A DNA stretch of 64,000 bases from Tillandsia leiboldiana (GCA_029204045.2 CM055076.1:22730743-22794742), one strand, 5' to 3'; positions 34,401-48,077 are shown, counted from the first letter of the stretch. A program made the numbers and translations. Notes: generated by a model not told the origin, from the letters alone.

Positions 34401-37400
34401 TTGAAACTCTGAGGAAAGAATTGAAATTTATATCAAACTTTCCATTATTAATAGCTGTGTAAATTATTACTCCACTCCTTTGGCATTGCTTATTGCTAAT
34501 TTTTCCAAACAATTTTTGCAGCACAAAGACAGGTTGGTGAAACTGCCTTAAATGATACAAGCTCAAGATCACATCAAATAATAAGGCTGGTAATTACAAG
34601 ATCCTCCTTCATATTTTCAATAAGAAAATTTAATCAGAATGAAAATACTGATTGATAATCTTATGATTACTATAATCCAGACAGTTGAGAGTAGCCTACG
34701 AGAAAATTCAGGCTGCGTAAAGTCTTTTGTTGCTAGCCTGGTAAGCTGCATTTAATTTCCTATTTATACTTCACATGTGAGATATTTGCTGAACTTGTCT
34801 TTGAGTTGATACTTAGGTGTTGGTATCTGCAGAACTTTGTAGACCTTGCTGGAAGTGAGAGGACCGCACAAACTCATGCAAGTGGAACCCGGCTTAAAGA
34901 AGGATGCCATATAAATCGTAGCTTGTTGACATTGACAACTGTTATAAGGAAACTCAGGTCAGCAATTCTTAGATAGACTATTCTTGTTTTCATTCTTGCA
35001 GCAAAATATGAAAAGTGAACTCACGTGAATAGCAGTATTAAGGAAGATGATGCAACTTGAAGTAGACAGATTTAAAAGCTTTCCTGACTGCATATTATTA
35101 CAATTGAGTAGTGTTTGCAACTAGGTGTTGGTTTTCTATGAATGTATTCGAACGCATAGCTATTCTTCTGTATGACAAGTTGATGCTTAGGTTGATAAAT
35201 GAGAAATTACTTGTTTGTATATCATATCAGAGTTTCTCTTCTTACAGTATCGGTAAAAGAAGCGGGCATATACCATACCGAGATTCAAAGCTAACGCGTA
35301 TATTGCAACTCTCTCTTGGTGGAAACGCGAGAACAGCCATCATTTGTACAATGAGTCCAGCACAAAGTCACATTGAGCAATCTCGAAACACTCTCTTCTT
35401 CGCAACATGTGCCAAGGAAGTTACTAATACTGCTCAAGTTAATATGGTATGTACTACAGAATAGATATAAATGAGTTCACCTCAAGGAATTAAGTACCGT
35501 GGCACGGGGGCGTGCCGCTCGCCGCCTGGCACGGTACGGTACGGGCACGCTTCCGTGCCGACACGTGGATACGCATGATATCCCAGTAGCACACTCTGGC
35601 ACGGTTTTTTTAAAAAAAAAATTTGTTTCCAATAAGCTCTTATAATATTGTTTTGAAATGTTTAGTCAAAAAATTATGAATATTGGTTATATATAGTTTA
35701 CTATACTCACCAATTAACATATTGATAATTTTTTATATATATAAAGTACAATGGAGTTTTTTTCAAAATAACCCTCTAAAATTTTATAATTTGCAAAATA
35801 ATCTTATCAAAATTTTATTTGTAAAACTAACCCTATTTTTGCCATATTAGCTTGCCATATTAGTGCCACATACAGAAGGCGTGGCCTTCTAAAGACGGTG
35901 GACTGCCTTTAGCTATAATTTTCATGATTAAGTTAATTTCAAACAAAATTACAAAGATATATGTAAATAAAATGGGAATGTGGGTACGAGTCAGATTTTT
36001 AAGAGATTTAGATTGTTATTGTAGAAAGATAAGATAAAATGAGAATGTGGGTACCTTCTAAAGACGGTGGACTGCCTTTAGCTATAATTTTCATGATTAA
36101 GTTAATTTCAAACAAAATTACAAAGATATACGTAAATAAAATAGGAATGTGGGTACGAGTCAGATTTTTAAGAGATTTAGGTTGTTATTGTAGAAAGATA
36201 AGATAAAATGAGAATGTGGGTACCGATTAGATTTTTAAAATATTTAGATTGTTATTATTTATTAACTAATATAAGAAGGAAAAGAGATAAAAAATATTTT
36301 AAAAATTACAAAGATATACGTAAATAAAATGGGAATGTGGGTACGAGTCAGATTTTTAAGAGATTTAGGTTGTTATTGTAGAAAGATAAGATAAAATGAG
36401 AATGTGGGTACCGATTAGATTTTTAAAATATTTAGATTGTTATTATTTATTAACTAATATAAGAAGGAAAAGAGATAAAAAATATTTTTAATCACAAAAT
36501 CTAAATCTTTAAAAGATTTAGATTGCTATTAGTTAGTGAATAATAACAACTTAAATCTTTATAACCACATTCTCATTTTATCATATCTCTTTACTTTATT
36601 ATATTATTTAATAAATAATAATAATCTAAATCTCTTAAAGATACTTACATTTACTAACCACCTAAATTAGTTAGTGAACAAAATAATCTAAATCTCTTAA
36701 AGATTAAAAGAAAAAAATAAAAAATATGTACCGTACAACATGTGATTTTTTAAAAAATAACAACAAAATACTCTACGCGTGATTAAAAAAAAAAAAACCA
36801 AATGGCTGCCGTGCCGCTCGGCACGGCGATACCCCTATCGCTATGTCTCGAGCGATACCCAAAGGTATCGCTCCCCTGTACCGTGCCCCCATTTGAGGGG
36901 CACGGTACGTGCCACCCGTGCCGCAGCGGCACGGGCGGCACTTTAAACCTTGGTTCACCTACAATACTATTGATAGTAAAGGAATAGTGTTTACTATCTA
37001 TTTTTTAGCCCTTAGATCATTACTATTCCACCAACCCCCACTAAACCTTTACTATTAATAGCATTCTAGCCACGTTCTAGATATAATTGTTGCTCGATTG
37101 TAAACACTATTCCACCTATCCCCACTAAGCCCTAGGCATCCAAGGAACTAAAAGTGGATAGTAAACACCATTCCTTTACTATCAATAGCATTCTAGCCAC
37201 ATTCTAGATATAATTGTCGCTCGATTACAAAAATATACCTATCTTGGTTACTATGCAACTAGATTTTGATATAATCGCAATTGAATTTTGATGTATCAGG
37301 TTGTGTCGGATAAGCAATTGGTCAAACATCTGCAGAAGGAAGTTGCTAGACTAGAAGCAGAACTATGCACTCCGGAATCTTCATCGTGTTCTGAGGCCCT

Positions 37401-40400
37401 TTTGATAGAGAAAGAAATGAAAATTAAGAAGGTTAGCAATATACCTGGAAGAATAGACCATTTTATTATTTTTTACTTTCAATTGTATTCTAAATAAGCT
37501 GATTTCTCGATAGATGGAGATGGAAATGGAAGAACTGAAGAGGGAAAGAGATCTCGCACAGTCACAACTAGATAAGTTGCGAAAGAAAATGGGTGACGAC
37601 CACTCTGTAAGAATTTCTCTTCCTCCCAAATACCTTTATCCCCTCCCAAACAACACATTAACACATTGTAAATTTTCACAATTTCCTATTCACGTTTGAA
37701 GTTAATAACTTACGTTGTTGACCTCCAAGCAAATTGATGGGTTTCACGTAATGGTACATTAAAGGGTTCAATAGTGATGAAAACTTGTAGTTTAAGATGG
37801 TTTTATATAGGTTTTGATAATTCAGCAGGGAAAAGTGAATTCAGCAGGGAAAAGTGAAAAACCATGATAACTGTTATGACAAAAGTGGAAAGTATGATTC
37901 TTTGAGCGCGAAAATATCAAAAGAGTATCGAGAAAGAGAAGAAAAATAAAACACACATTATTTACATGGCTCGGCCACTGGCCTACGCCCACGACCGAAA
38001 ACAGAGCAAAACTTTTATTATTGTCGAAGGCGGAGTACAAAATTATATAAGCTTAATTAATTAGACGTGGCCTTCTCTCTCTCGGTGAGACAAGGTTGGG
38101 TACATGTATTTATATATATAGGCATGCAACCTAATTAAACTAGAACTCCTATTAGGACTCAAAAACCAATCATATATAAGCAAGGAGCCAATCATAGTGT
38201 CACGCTCCGGTGTTTGAAAACCAGTCTAAAATTTTTTTTTTTTTTAATAAGAGTTTAACACTTTGAAAACCAGGACGTGAACAGACCGCCACATGCATAG
38301 AAAATTCTCTGTCCATACGGACACAGTCTCCCCTATACATGCACGGCTAGGCAAGTACAAAATGCACATCAACGTGACAACAAACTGAACATAACTAAAC
38401 TAAATCAAACAACACAGCAATCCAAAACTACTGAAATAACATATTAATCCTCAATACTCTCAAATTTGAAACAACTAAAGCAAGTCATGATCAATCTAAA
38501 CGAAAATATAAAGACATGGCCAGTCGAAGCCGGCAACAAGGGATGGCTCTATCGTAACAGCTCTCATGATCGTTGCGACATCCCAGCACCTGACTGATCT
38601 GGAAAAATGGTCACCAAAAGGTGTGAGATACAATATGAATGTATCCCAGTGGGTACGATGAGCCGAGAAATAGTAAGTCGAAATAGGCAGGCATAAATCA
38701 GGTAGATAACTGAGGTAGTAAATCAATACTGTAAACAAGAGGGTACAAGGATAATAAATAAGCATGCTGAACTGAGATCAATGACAGTAACAATAGAAAT
38801 ATGCATCAATCTTAGAAACAAAGTACCCAATCAGATGCCACTATCTGTCTGACACAACCTCAGGCCAAATGCCACTATTGGTCTTACAGAATCTCAGGCC
38901 AAATGCCACTATTGGTCTCACAGAACCTCAGGCCAAATATGCTATCATAACCCTGCACACTTGTGTGAACTCTGGGCTCACGGGTCGATGTGACCTCTCT
39001 ATCGGTAAAGAACACCATTGCGGATAGCTAGTCCGCGGTATACGTGACTGAAAGCTGGCTCAGTGGCGATCATAATGCTGATGCTGAAGCTCGCGGTCTA
39101 AAGACCGGGTAATCGACAAAAAGTCAGAAAATCCCTGTCGGGATGCTGATAACTGAACTACTATCCATGCCATATAACCGAAGCTGAATCTCCTATTCTA
39201 AACATGCAGTTAGAGAATAGAAAGCATACTGATATAAACTAAGCTGATGATAACTCTAGCTAATGACCAAGCAAGCATGTCATATGTCCAATGTATATAT
39301 GTATGCTAATCATGCAGAACAGAAGGGTAGTAAACTACTATACTGAACGAAAGACAAAAAAGCTCAAGGAATGGGACTAGGGCTTGCAACAATCATTGGG
39401 GTTCAACTGAATACGGCACCCCATAGGTGACGATATGATAAAGCCCGGACCGAAGCACCCACCTCAATACTGGCGGTCGAAGAATCCGCTGGAAGGATCG
39501 TGTGCTGGCTGCTGACTGCTGGGGCCTGAATCATAACTATGGGTCAGTAAAAACTCTCACACACCCAACCCACTGACTCACTATATATGGATAAGCTAAA
39601 CAGGAAACTTCACTGAAGTACCGGGATTCGTCGGAATTTTCGGTAATCCACCGAAAGACCACTATTGGTCCAAACTGTACATAACAGTATCTGAATCTAA
39701 CGAAACTTGACAGCTGCCCGGAACACTTAACTTAAGACGTTCGGGTACCAACATCCGACTCTGTGTGATCCCGTGCACAAACGGTGCCATAACAACCGAA
39801 ACTCACTTCCGGAAATCCGATTTCGGCTCCGGAAATCACCAACGCTAAACCAAAGTCACTGGGCCTGCTAGGACAGTGTCAAGAACAGTTAGGGACGTAT
39901 GGCAAACAACACTAAACATTTAATTTCCTCGAAAGGCATGATTAACGCCGAAACGCCTATAAACTGACAATTTCGCCGATTTACGGTTCGTTAAGCAAAT
40001 TTCGCTCAGAGATCACGTGCACACTGCCCAAAACAGCACATAAGGCTACAATTGCCTTAGCTCTCCACATGTGATGTTTAGTCCCACATCGGGTACTCAT
40101 CACATGTGGAAGTTATTTATATACTCCTTCATATTTGCTTGTGTTGGTTAGGAGAAAGTGAGAGTAGAGGCTTCTCCTAAACACACACGCGTGCACGAGC
40201 ACGAGCATGAGCACGAGCCGAGTCGGGTCGGGCGGGCGGCGGCGCGCACAATCTTGACCCGGTTCTCTTTTTATTTGCTCTTTTCTTTTTGCTTTACTTA
40301 TATAACCTACCTTGGGAAGGGCCTTCTCGGGCTACCCAAGAGCCTTTCCCTTGGGAAGTGCCTGGTGGGCTGCCCAAGGGAACTAGCCGTTGGACTCTGT

Positions 40401-43400
40401 CCACATGTGGGCTCTCTCTTGGGCTTTATAAATATAGAGTAAGAGGAGTTTGGTCAAGCACCAGCATATACAATTCTGATTTACAGTTCACTCTTACACC
40501 GAGCTTTACATTCTCTGAGTTTTACTACTTCCCTTTTACGTTGAGCTTTACTTTTGCTGAATCTCTGAAAGTCGACGGGTTCGCTCTGCACCATCGCGGA
40601 GTCGTGCCGATGGGGTGGACAGTGGTCGTTGTATCGCTAGGAGTGATTGCCGGAGCCTTGCACGTAGAGGGGCAATCTTGCTTCTAGGACACAACATCCG
40701 CACGCCTCGACTCACAGGCTTCATCTAACCCCTGCTATTCGTTTATTAATAGTATAGTAATAATTTGCATAATAACTTATAATTTAGTATTTCGGATTCA
40801 AATCAATTGAGTATTATTTTACTATTGAACTTATTTGAAAAGATTTTCTAACAAAGCCCACATTACGAAATCACCAATGATAGAAACTCGACTTAACACT
40901 TGAAATATCTCCGTCTTAAGTTCAATGAGACAAAGTATATCATATGGAGTGATTGCAAGCACTATAATATAAAATTTTTATCCTAAGTAAAGTGCTTGGT
41001 ATCCGTATTGAAAAGGAAGGTTGAGCAAATGAAACTCTTAATAGACCTATAATAGTATTTTACTGAAGTGTTAAATACGGGACACTTCTGATAGAGTCTA
41101 CCTATATGAATGAATGTGAAGTGCGGCCGCTTCTAGGAATTAAGGGCTTGATTTTGACAGCATTCATGAAAACAGGATGCAAACACAAGGCCATAAAAGT
41201 GTCGGTGATAAAATAGAGCACTCAATGGATTATAATTTCTATGTGTGAGATATATCCAGTTATTAAAAAATAATTGTTGGTTCAAAGACTTGTCTACCAT
41301 TCAATTATGACTAACTTTGATGTGTCTTCACTAAATGTATGTTCAAGTTTTAATACACCTATACCTATGCATAGAATTTTGTAAATTTGTCAAGATTTTT
41401 ATTTTATTTTATTTTGATTCTTCATGCATATATTTTGCTTATGCATTTTGATGTATTTTAAAAATTGGTGGGAAATTGTAAGGAAAATTTTAAAATAATA
41501 TAGTTGGTTTGTCTTTTGGCTTTTTAGTGAATGGATGCAACTTTTTAGTGAATGGGTGCTACTCTTAGTGAATTGATGTATCTCTTAGTAAAGAGACATG
41601 ATCAAAGAGTTTGACTCTTAATGAAGAGATGTGACTCTAATAATCAAAAGGTGTGATTTTTAGTAAATAAATGTAAAAGGATGTGATCCTTAGTGAAAGG
41701 ATGTGATCTTTAGTGAAGGATTAAATATGAAAAGACAACTTTATAGTGTGTCCTTTCGTGTATATGTCTGTTGGAATTAATTCTTACATTCATTGAGTTT
41801 GACTCATAGGCATTGATCAAATAATCACAAAGGGATTTGTAACTAATTGGCAGTTATAATCAAATGAAAAGTCACAATTTGAGAAGTCACTTTATGAAAC
41901 ACCAGTTCATAAAGTCACACTTCATGAAGCACCCGTTTCTCTTAGTAAAGAGATGTGATCAAAGAGTTTGACTCTTAATGAAGAGATGTGACTCTAATAA
42001 TCAAAAGGTGTGATTTTTAGTAAATAAATGTAAAAGGATGTGATCCTTAGTGAAAGGATGTGATCTTTAGTGAAGGATTAAATATGAAAAGACAACTTTA
42101 TAGTGTCCCTTTGTGTATATGTCCGTTGGAATTAATTCTTACATTCATTGAGTTTGACTCATAGGCATTGATCAAATAATCACAAAGGGATTTGTAACTA
42201 ATTGGCAGTTATAATCAAATGAAAAGTCACAATTTGAGAAGTCACTTTATGAAACACCCGTTCATAAAGTCACACTTCATGAAGCACCCGTTCATGATCT
42301 ATATAAGCCCATAGCATTGACTACTGTAGAACAGTTAGAAAAGAGTTCAAGTCTCCATTCATAATAATTTCTTTGTTGTTTCTTATTTTGTTTCTCTTTG
42401 ACGACTTAATCGAGTGAGTGCTCAAAGGCCCAACTTCGAGTGTGCAAATGCAGATGGGGTTTATACTTCTTTGTATACTGGGAGGCTATTCGTTGACCCA
42501 GTGCACACCAAATTGATCAAACGGTGGGGACGGATTAAGCCTTAAGGAGAGTGGCTTTGCTACACGCCTTAAAGCCCTTTTCATCTTTCTACTTCATATA
42601 CACTTTTTACACTTTTGTGACAACACTATTTACGATAATTACAAATTATGAGTTATCTTAATTTTGGTTCACAAAATTTTAGGCCTCATCGCAAATTGGT
42701 TTGGGTCCAAAATAAATCAAGACATATTTAACAATAACTATATGGAATTTTATTGCCATTTTTTTAAAAAAAGGCTAAAGAACTATCAACAGTTAATTTA
42801 ACCAAAAAAATGAAACACATCATTCTTAGATCCTGTAATACTGCATATCATTAACCTTCTGTGTCATTTGTTTATATTTTCAGGGATGGAATCCATTTGA
42901 TTCATCACCTCACCATGTAGCAAAATGCCTTACATTTTCGGGCCCATCACCACAAGCTCATCCCAAAAACCCTATAAGGCAATCATCAACCGCTCCATTC
43001 ATGCTCATGCACGAAATCCGGAAGCTTGAGCAGTTGCAAGAGCAGCTGGGAGAGGAAGCGAATCGAGCTCTAGAAGTGCTCCAGAAGGAGGTAGCTTGCC
43101 ATAGGCTTGGAAACCAAGACGCAGCCGAGACTATCGCTAAACTTGAAGCAGAAATAAAAGAAATGTGCACTGTGCGATCCGTAAGCAAGAAAGTTGAAGT
43201 CGAAAATGCAGTCAATGGAGCCAACTTGAAAGAAGAAATCACTAGACTCCATTCACAGGGAAACACCATTGCCAATCTCGAAGCACAGCTGGAAAATGTC
43301 CAAAAATCAATAGACAAGTTAGTGATGTCACTCCCAAACAATAGAAGTAGCGAGTGTAATAGTGAGATGAATACTCCGAAATCTTCGAAATCTCATTCTA

Positions 43401-45408
43401 AGAAGAAGAAGATGCTTCCTTTGGCCTTTAGCAGCAGCAACAACCGACCAAATTTTATAAAAGCACCATGTTCTCCTCTTTCTTCTGCAAGGGAAATATT
43501 AGAGTCTGAGGTTGAGAACAGAGCTCCAAAGAGTGAGAATATAATATCCCATGAGGATTTACCCAGTTCGGAGAAAGCCACTCCAACAAAGAGTGAAGAT
43601 GGCGGAGAGGTCTCATCGAGGGAGGGCACGCCAAGTGGTTATAGACGGTCTAGTTCGGTTAATATGAGGAAAATGCAAAAGATGTTCCAAAATGCGGCGG
43701 AGGAGAATGTAAGGAGCATTAGAGCATATGTCACAGAGCTTAAAGAGAGAGTTACTAAGCTGCAATATCAAAAGCAGTTGCTCGTTTGCCAGGTAGACTT
43801 TTCAACTTGTCTCTTATTATTCTTAAATTATCTTCAAAATTGTAGGTTACACAGAAATAACCCCTCTGACAAATAATCTATTTAAACATATTCCCTGCAA
43901 AATCAGATTTTCATGCATGCCTTTCAGAAACGTAAATTCTTACATACAAAATTGTAATTACAAAGTGCCCTACTAAGGAAGCTATTTCTAATACAAAGCC
44001 TACTTTCCTCCACAAATTGGATGACTCTTCAACTTGAGAAAATGGTATTTCTATCGAGGGGCATAGAAGCGAATTCTTTGATCTATAGAGGGTGTATATG
44101 TAAATAGTTGGTTTTGTAGAGAAATATTTATATGCATGAAGTCCGTCAACTTTATATTTTGGATAATACTTACATTCAAAATATACTAATTAATTTTATA
44201 TAATATGCACTTTAACAGGTATTGGAGTTGGAAGCAAATGAGGCAGCAGGAAGTGGTGCACAAGGGAGAGAGGACGACATCTCAGCTCATCAAAGCTCTC
44301 CTGAATCATGGCAAGCCATGTTCAAAGAGCAGATGCAGCAGATAATGCAATTGTGGGATGTTTGCCATGTATCCATAATTCACAGGACCCAATTTCATAT
44401 GTTATTTAGAGGTGACCCAGCTGATCAGATATACATTGAAGTAGAGCTAAGGAGACTTATCTGGCTGCAAGAGCACTTTGCTGAGGTTGGTGATGCAAGC
44501 CCTGTGCCCACCGGAGACGATTCGGCAGTTTCTCTTTCCTCAAGGTGAATTATGAAATATGTAAATGTCTTTTGGCTTGGCTTCTAGAATAGCTTCTCTA
44601 TTTCGAAAAGCAACAACCAAGCGCTTGGCAAGCAGAAGCTTTAGAGCTTAGCTATTATAGGAAGCTTAAGCTCTAGAGCTTAGCTATTGTAGGAAGCTAA
44701 AACGAGCTTCCATCTTCCAACAAAACCTCCAATTTGAAGCTTCTCCTTCTTCTGCAACATGAAGCATTCAAGAAAATAGCTTTACTAAAACAATTCGTCT
44801 AACAGCTTCACTCTGAAACGCAGCAGATTCAAGTTGGCTGCTAAAATATTAGGAGCTTTTACTATTGTGGGTGGCTAAACAAGCTTCTTTTATTCAAAAG
44901 AATAACTCCAATTTGAAGCTTTTGCTCTTAGTTGAAGCTGTTAGGTGTGGATTTTAATGAAGCTATTAGTACTTGTTGAAACAGCTCTTCTCCAACCACA
45001 CTTTTCAGAAGCTCGGTTACTTTATTCCAGTCCATAGTGATGTGTATGCCTTTAAAGTATGCTTTTCTTCTTAAATGCAGCATCAAATCATTGCGACAAG
45101 AGAGAGAATTTTTAGCAAGAAGGATGAACGCACGGCTAACTGAGGAGGAAAGGGAGCGACTTTTCCATAAATGGCAAGTCCCCCTTGATGGAAAACAAAG
45201 GAAGCTTCAGCTGGTGAACAAGCTCTGGATGGACCCAAACGACCCAGCGCACATCGAGGAGAGTGCCAATATAGTGGGCAGGTTGGTTGGCTTCTGCGAG
45301 GGAGGGAACATTACCAAAGAGATGTTTGAGCTCAACTTTTCACTGCCAGCAAGTAAGAAGCCGTGGCTTCTGGGGTGGCAGCCCATATCGAACCTGCTAA
45401 GACTATGA
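28419..45408 (+). CDS. NACK1: Kinesin-7 family motor protein, NACK1/HINKEL type (14 coding exons)
   Basis: Plus-end microtubule motor that in tobacco and Arabidopsis works at the phragmoplast and activates the NPK1/ANP MAP-kinase cascade for cell-plate expansion. My coding exons are 28419-28662, 29084-29173, 29267-29367, 29459-29572, 33792-33873, 34522-34589, 34681-34740, 34833-34957, 35248-35446, 37300-37431, 37514-37606, 42884-43792, 44219-44544 and 45081-45408. All introns are GT-AG and the total is 2871 nt (956 aa), in frame throughout. The motor domain has P-loop GQTSSGKT (about 118-125), switch I NDTSSRSH (221-228), switch II DLAGSE (257-262) and the neck EVTNTAQVNM (352-361). Coiled coil follows (about 362-436, and 470-540 with LMHEIRKLEQLQEQLGEEAN). 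The plant KIN-7 C-terminal domain (DUF3490) covers about 750-950. Length matches NACK1 (about 960 aa). The start is the first ATG before the conserved TPASK..TP N-terminus. Introns 4, 9 and 11 carry large transposons, yet all splice sites are intact. The paralogue NACK2/TES is the main alternative. Confidence 0.93.
30134..31748 (-). repeat. Three tandem copies of a captured proline-rich gene fragment inside the retroelement
   Basis: Units start at 30134, 30676 and 31201 (about 525-548 bp each). Each begins with retroelement internal sequence (GGTCGCCTGACTTAATGAGC, also at about 33094) and then enters GC-rich sequence open on the minus strand for about 160 codons. The frame has poly-Pro runs and motifs such as DLYNGFASNFYGG and FAPHFGLPVPSP, and its stop falls at the fusion to the retroelement. 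There is no ATG at the frame's left edge (codon TTG), so the fragment looks like an internal exon piece. Units differ mainly in CGG-repeat length. I do not recognise the parent gene. It is not expected to make a protein on its own. Confidence 0.7.
31749..32095 (+). pseudogene. rps16: Nuclear plastid DNA insertion: rps16 exon 1 with 5' flank and group II intron start
   Basis: ATGGTAAAACTTCGTTTGAA starts at 31956 and encodes MVKLRLKRCGRKQ, the N-terminus of plastid ribosomal protein S16. The frame stops being exonic after 40 nt, the known size of rps16 exon 1, and is followed at 31996 by GTGCGACTTG, a group II intron 5' end, and about 100 bp of intron-like sequence. The AT-rich 200 bp upstream reads like plastid intergenic leader. 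Exon 2 is absent, so it is a non-functional fragment. It is bounded on both sides by the captured gene units. Confidence 0.88.
32099..32545 (+). repeat. Fourth captured gene fragment, inverted relative to the other three
   Basis: Plus-strand sequence from GATATCGACGTCGAACAATC to GACGCCCCCTTC matches the complement of units 1-3. The open frame (MAMQPPPLLSG...) is now on the plus strand. It ends abruptly at about 32545 in a short piece that matches an inverted part of the LTR (GTATTCCTAGTTGTATTAG), and the LTR at 32566 follows. Together with unit 3 it forms an inverted repeat of about 440 bp around the plastid fragment. Confidence 0.75.
34209..34566 (+). repeat. 192-bp tandem duplication copying the start of kinesin exon 6
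   Basis: 34209-34374 and 34401-34566 are near-identical (offset 192). Each has the intron end TTTTGCAG and the exon start encoding AQRQVGETALNDTSS. The first copy (exon piece 34330-34374) runs into filler without a donor GT. The second (34522-34589) continues to a normal donor and is the one used in my gene model. The few differences inside the exon part are synonymous. Confidence 0.85.
35483..36952. mobile_element. hAT-type element in kinesin intron 9, TSD GTTCACCT
   Basis: The ends CAAGGAATTAAGTACCGTGG and complement CAAGGTTTAAAGTGCCGCCC are inverted repeats. Perfect 8-bp repeats GTTCACCT flank it (35475-35482 and 36953-36960). The termini are rich in GGCACGG/CCGTGCC motifs. The centre is AT-rich, contains a fragment like the foldback family (about 35750-35900) and tandem blocks of about 170-190 bp (GGGAATGTGGGTACGAGTC at about 35970, 36145 and 36330). 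It shares ends with the 344-bp element at 50255-50598. No transposase ORF. Confidence 0.85.
36961..37245. repeat. MITE-like sequence with internal duplication in kinesin intron 9
   Basis: ATACTATTGATAGTAAAGGA at the left and TTTACTATCAATAGCATT at the right are inverted. A block of about 50 bp (TAGCATTCTAGCCACGTTCT onwards) occurs twice, about 135 bp apart. Related sequence is at 57577-57773. Class not determined. Confidence 0.45.
38198..40066 (+). mobile_element. Gypsy-like LTR sequence (TGTCACGCTCC start), right end uncertain
   Basis: It starts TGTCACGCTCCGGTGTTTGA after the 5-mer CATAG and resembles the beginning of the solo LTR at 747 (CACGCCCCGG, poly-A/T tract, CATGCACGGC-type block). 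It contains a small tandem repeat of CTCAGGCCAAATGCCACTATTGGTCT units at about 38820-38935. No TG...CA right end or TSD could be matched; it seems cut by the sequence that begins near 40067. Confidence 0.5.
40067..40853 (+). mobile_element. Copia-type LTR related to the solo LTR at 45962
   Basis: The segment from about 40145 aligns with 46765-47396: the TTGGGAAG..GCCTTCTCGGGCTA block, GTCGACGGGTTCG..CTGCACCATC, GCTAGGAGTGATTGCCG and ACAGGCTTCATCTAA. It ends TTTTCTAACA at 40853. The left part holds an inverted repeat CCACATGTGATG / CATCACATGTGG (40065-40110). Flanking 5-mers do not match, so one side was probably rearranged. Confidence 0.55.
40854..42625 (+). mobile_element. Copia-type 3' end: internal tail, polypurine tract and 3' LTR
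   Basis: 40854-41476 is a non-coding internal tail ending in GGTGGGAAAT (polypurine tract). The LTR starts TGTAAGGAAAATTTT at 41477 and ends GTGACAACA at about 42625. The LTR carries a large tandem duplication (41581-42294). The 5' part of the element is missing. No coding domain remains. Confidence 0.55.
41581..42294 (+). repeat. Tandem duplication, unit about 357 bp, inside the copia LTR
   Basis: TCTCTTAGTAAAGAGA at 41581 recurs at 41938. The two units stay almost identical through GTTCATAAAGTCACACTTCATGAAGCACCCG. Within each unit, shorter motifs of the form GATGTGATC-TTAGTGAA recur. Confidence 0.88.
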
Positions 45409-45961
45409 GAGTAGTGTTTGACACTGAGTTGAGCAACTAAATGCTTGGTGCAAATTGCCAGAAAGATCCAGTTATAAACAGTAAGTTCCCAAATACAATT
45501 GATGGATTGACATAGTGAGGTGATCGATCCCATGTACACCTGGAGATGATTACAGGAGCAGCTTGTACAGTAGCATCAAGTGTATTGGTTATGCCATGTA
45601 GCATATTATTTTCCTTAACTCCTACATATTCTTTCTGTAATAATTAACCAATCTAAATACCAATCGTAGTTATTTTTGCCCACTTCCGCCAATTTGTAAC
45701 GACATATCTCAAGTTTTCTGTATGATTTAAAATAATTTTTTGTTCTTTGATTGCTACTAGCTAGTCATTTGTTATTTTTATTTGGGCTATACTTTTGTGA
45801 TTACCGACAACCAAACCCCCATGCTCATAGAAAGAAAAAAGGCCATTTTACTCTTGGTACTGTTCTGGGAGATGCATAACTGCTGCATCTACATCCTGGC
45901 CATGTATAAAGACAGAGTTGTGTTCAACAAAACGGAAATTCAATTTCACTGAAGAGGGAAG
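45409..45961 (+). other. 3' flank of the kinesin gene (3' UTR and intergenic)
   Basis: The region directly after the stop codon is free of recognised repeats and probably contains the 3' UTR. AATAAT-like motifs near 45640 are possible but unproven poly(A) signals. It ends at the GGAAG target site of the solo LTR. Confidence 0.4.
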
Positions 45962-47396
<1,435 letters not shown>

Positions 47397-47401
47397 GGAA
47401 G

Positions 47402-48077
47402 TAATAGTGTGTGTATCCAAAGTGCTTGTTTGGATTCGGTATAGAACCGGGAATAAGAGGGATATCTCTCTTATTCTTCCAAACGCATCAGGAATCAATC
47501 AGTATAGCTTGTTTCAGTACAACTAAAATAAGTGAGAATTACTGTTCTCATTCTTTCCAACCACCCTCTTACTTTTTCCTTTACCGAGACACGATCTCTC
47601 ACCTCATTATTATATAATAAAGTTTGAGGGCAAAAAAATAATTTACCCTAATTAAAACTCTTTATTCCTCTTATTCCTTATTCTCATACCAAACACAAAA
47701 TATCTTATTCCTGGAACCATTCCAAACGCTTTTTTATACTAGTTCCGTACTTTATACTTATTTCTGGAATAGCTAGTTCTGCCTTATTCCGTAAAAAAGT
47801 TTATCATGGGTATCTAAAAAGAGTTAGAGTTAGATCAGTTTATGTAAGCCACACTAGTGACAGGGTGAGACAAAGGGCTAAGTGCAGACAATATAGAGAA
47901 ACTTGAGTGCAGATTTTTGAATATCAGGAGGGAAATGATGATTAGTAAATTGTGTACTATCTACTTACTGAAATTGCTTGGCCAACAAGAGTACAAGGTA
48001 AAGAAACAGGACCAAAACTTCATTAAGTGAAGAGTGAAGGTAAGTTTGACAATTTAATTGCCACCTATATCGGAAAG
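47402..48077. other. Intergenic stretch, possible degenerate MITE, no gene
   Basis: Parts of 47425-47800 have loose inverted similarity (GAATAAGAGG... / CCTCTTATTCC and GTTTGGATTC / CATTCCAAACGC), suggesting an old MITE. The rest is AT-rich and uninformative. No ORF of note. Confidence 0.35.

Larger units (their letters stand above)
37872..42733. mobile_element. TRIM-type LTR split by nested gypsy and copia pieces, TSD ATAAC (kinesin intron 11)
   Basis: The left part TGTTATGACAAAAGTGGAAA resembles the LTR start at 33298 and shares the conserved CTCGGCCACTGGCCTACG core. The right part ends GACATATTTAACA, like ACATATCTAACA. Perfect repeats ATAAC (37867-37871 and 42734-42738) flank the whole. 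The LTR is interrupted at 38198 and resumes before 42733 (edge unclear, between 42626 and about 42690). Confidence 0.7.

Noticed and set aside
38820..38940. Regularly spaced CAGGCCAAATGCCACTATTGG repeats considered as a CRISPR-like array
   Set aside because: Only about three adjoining copies without unique spacers, in a plant LTR.
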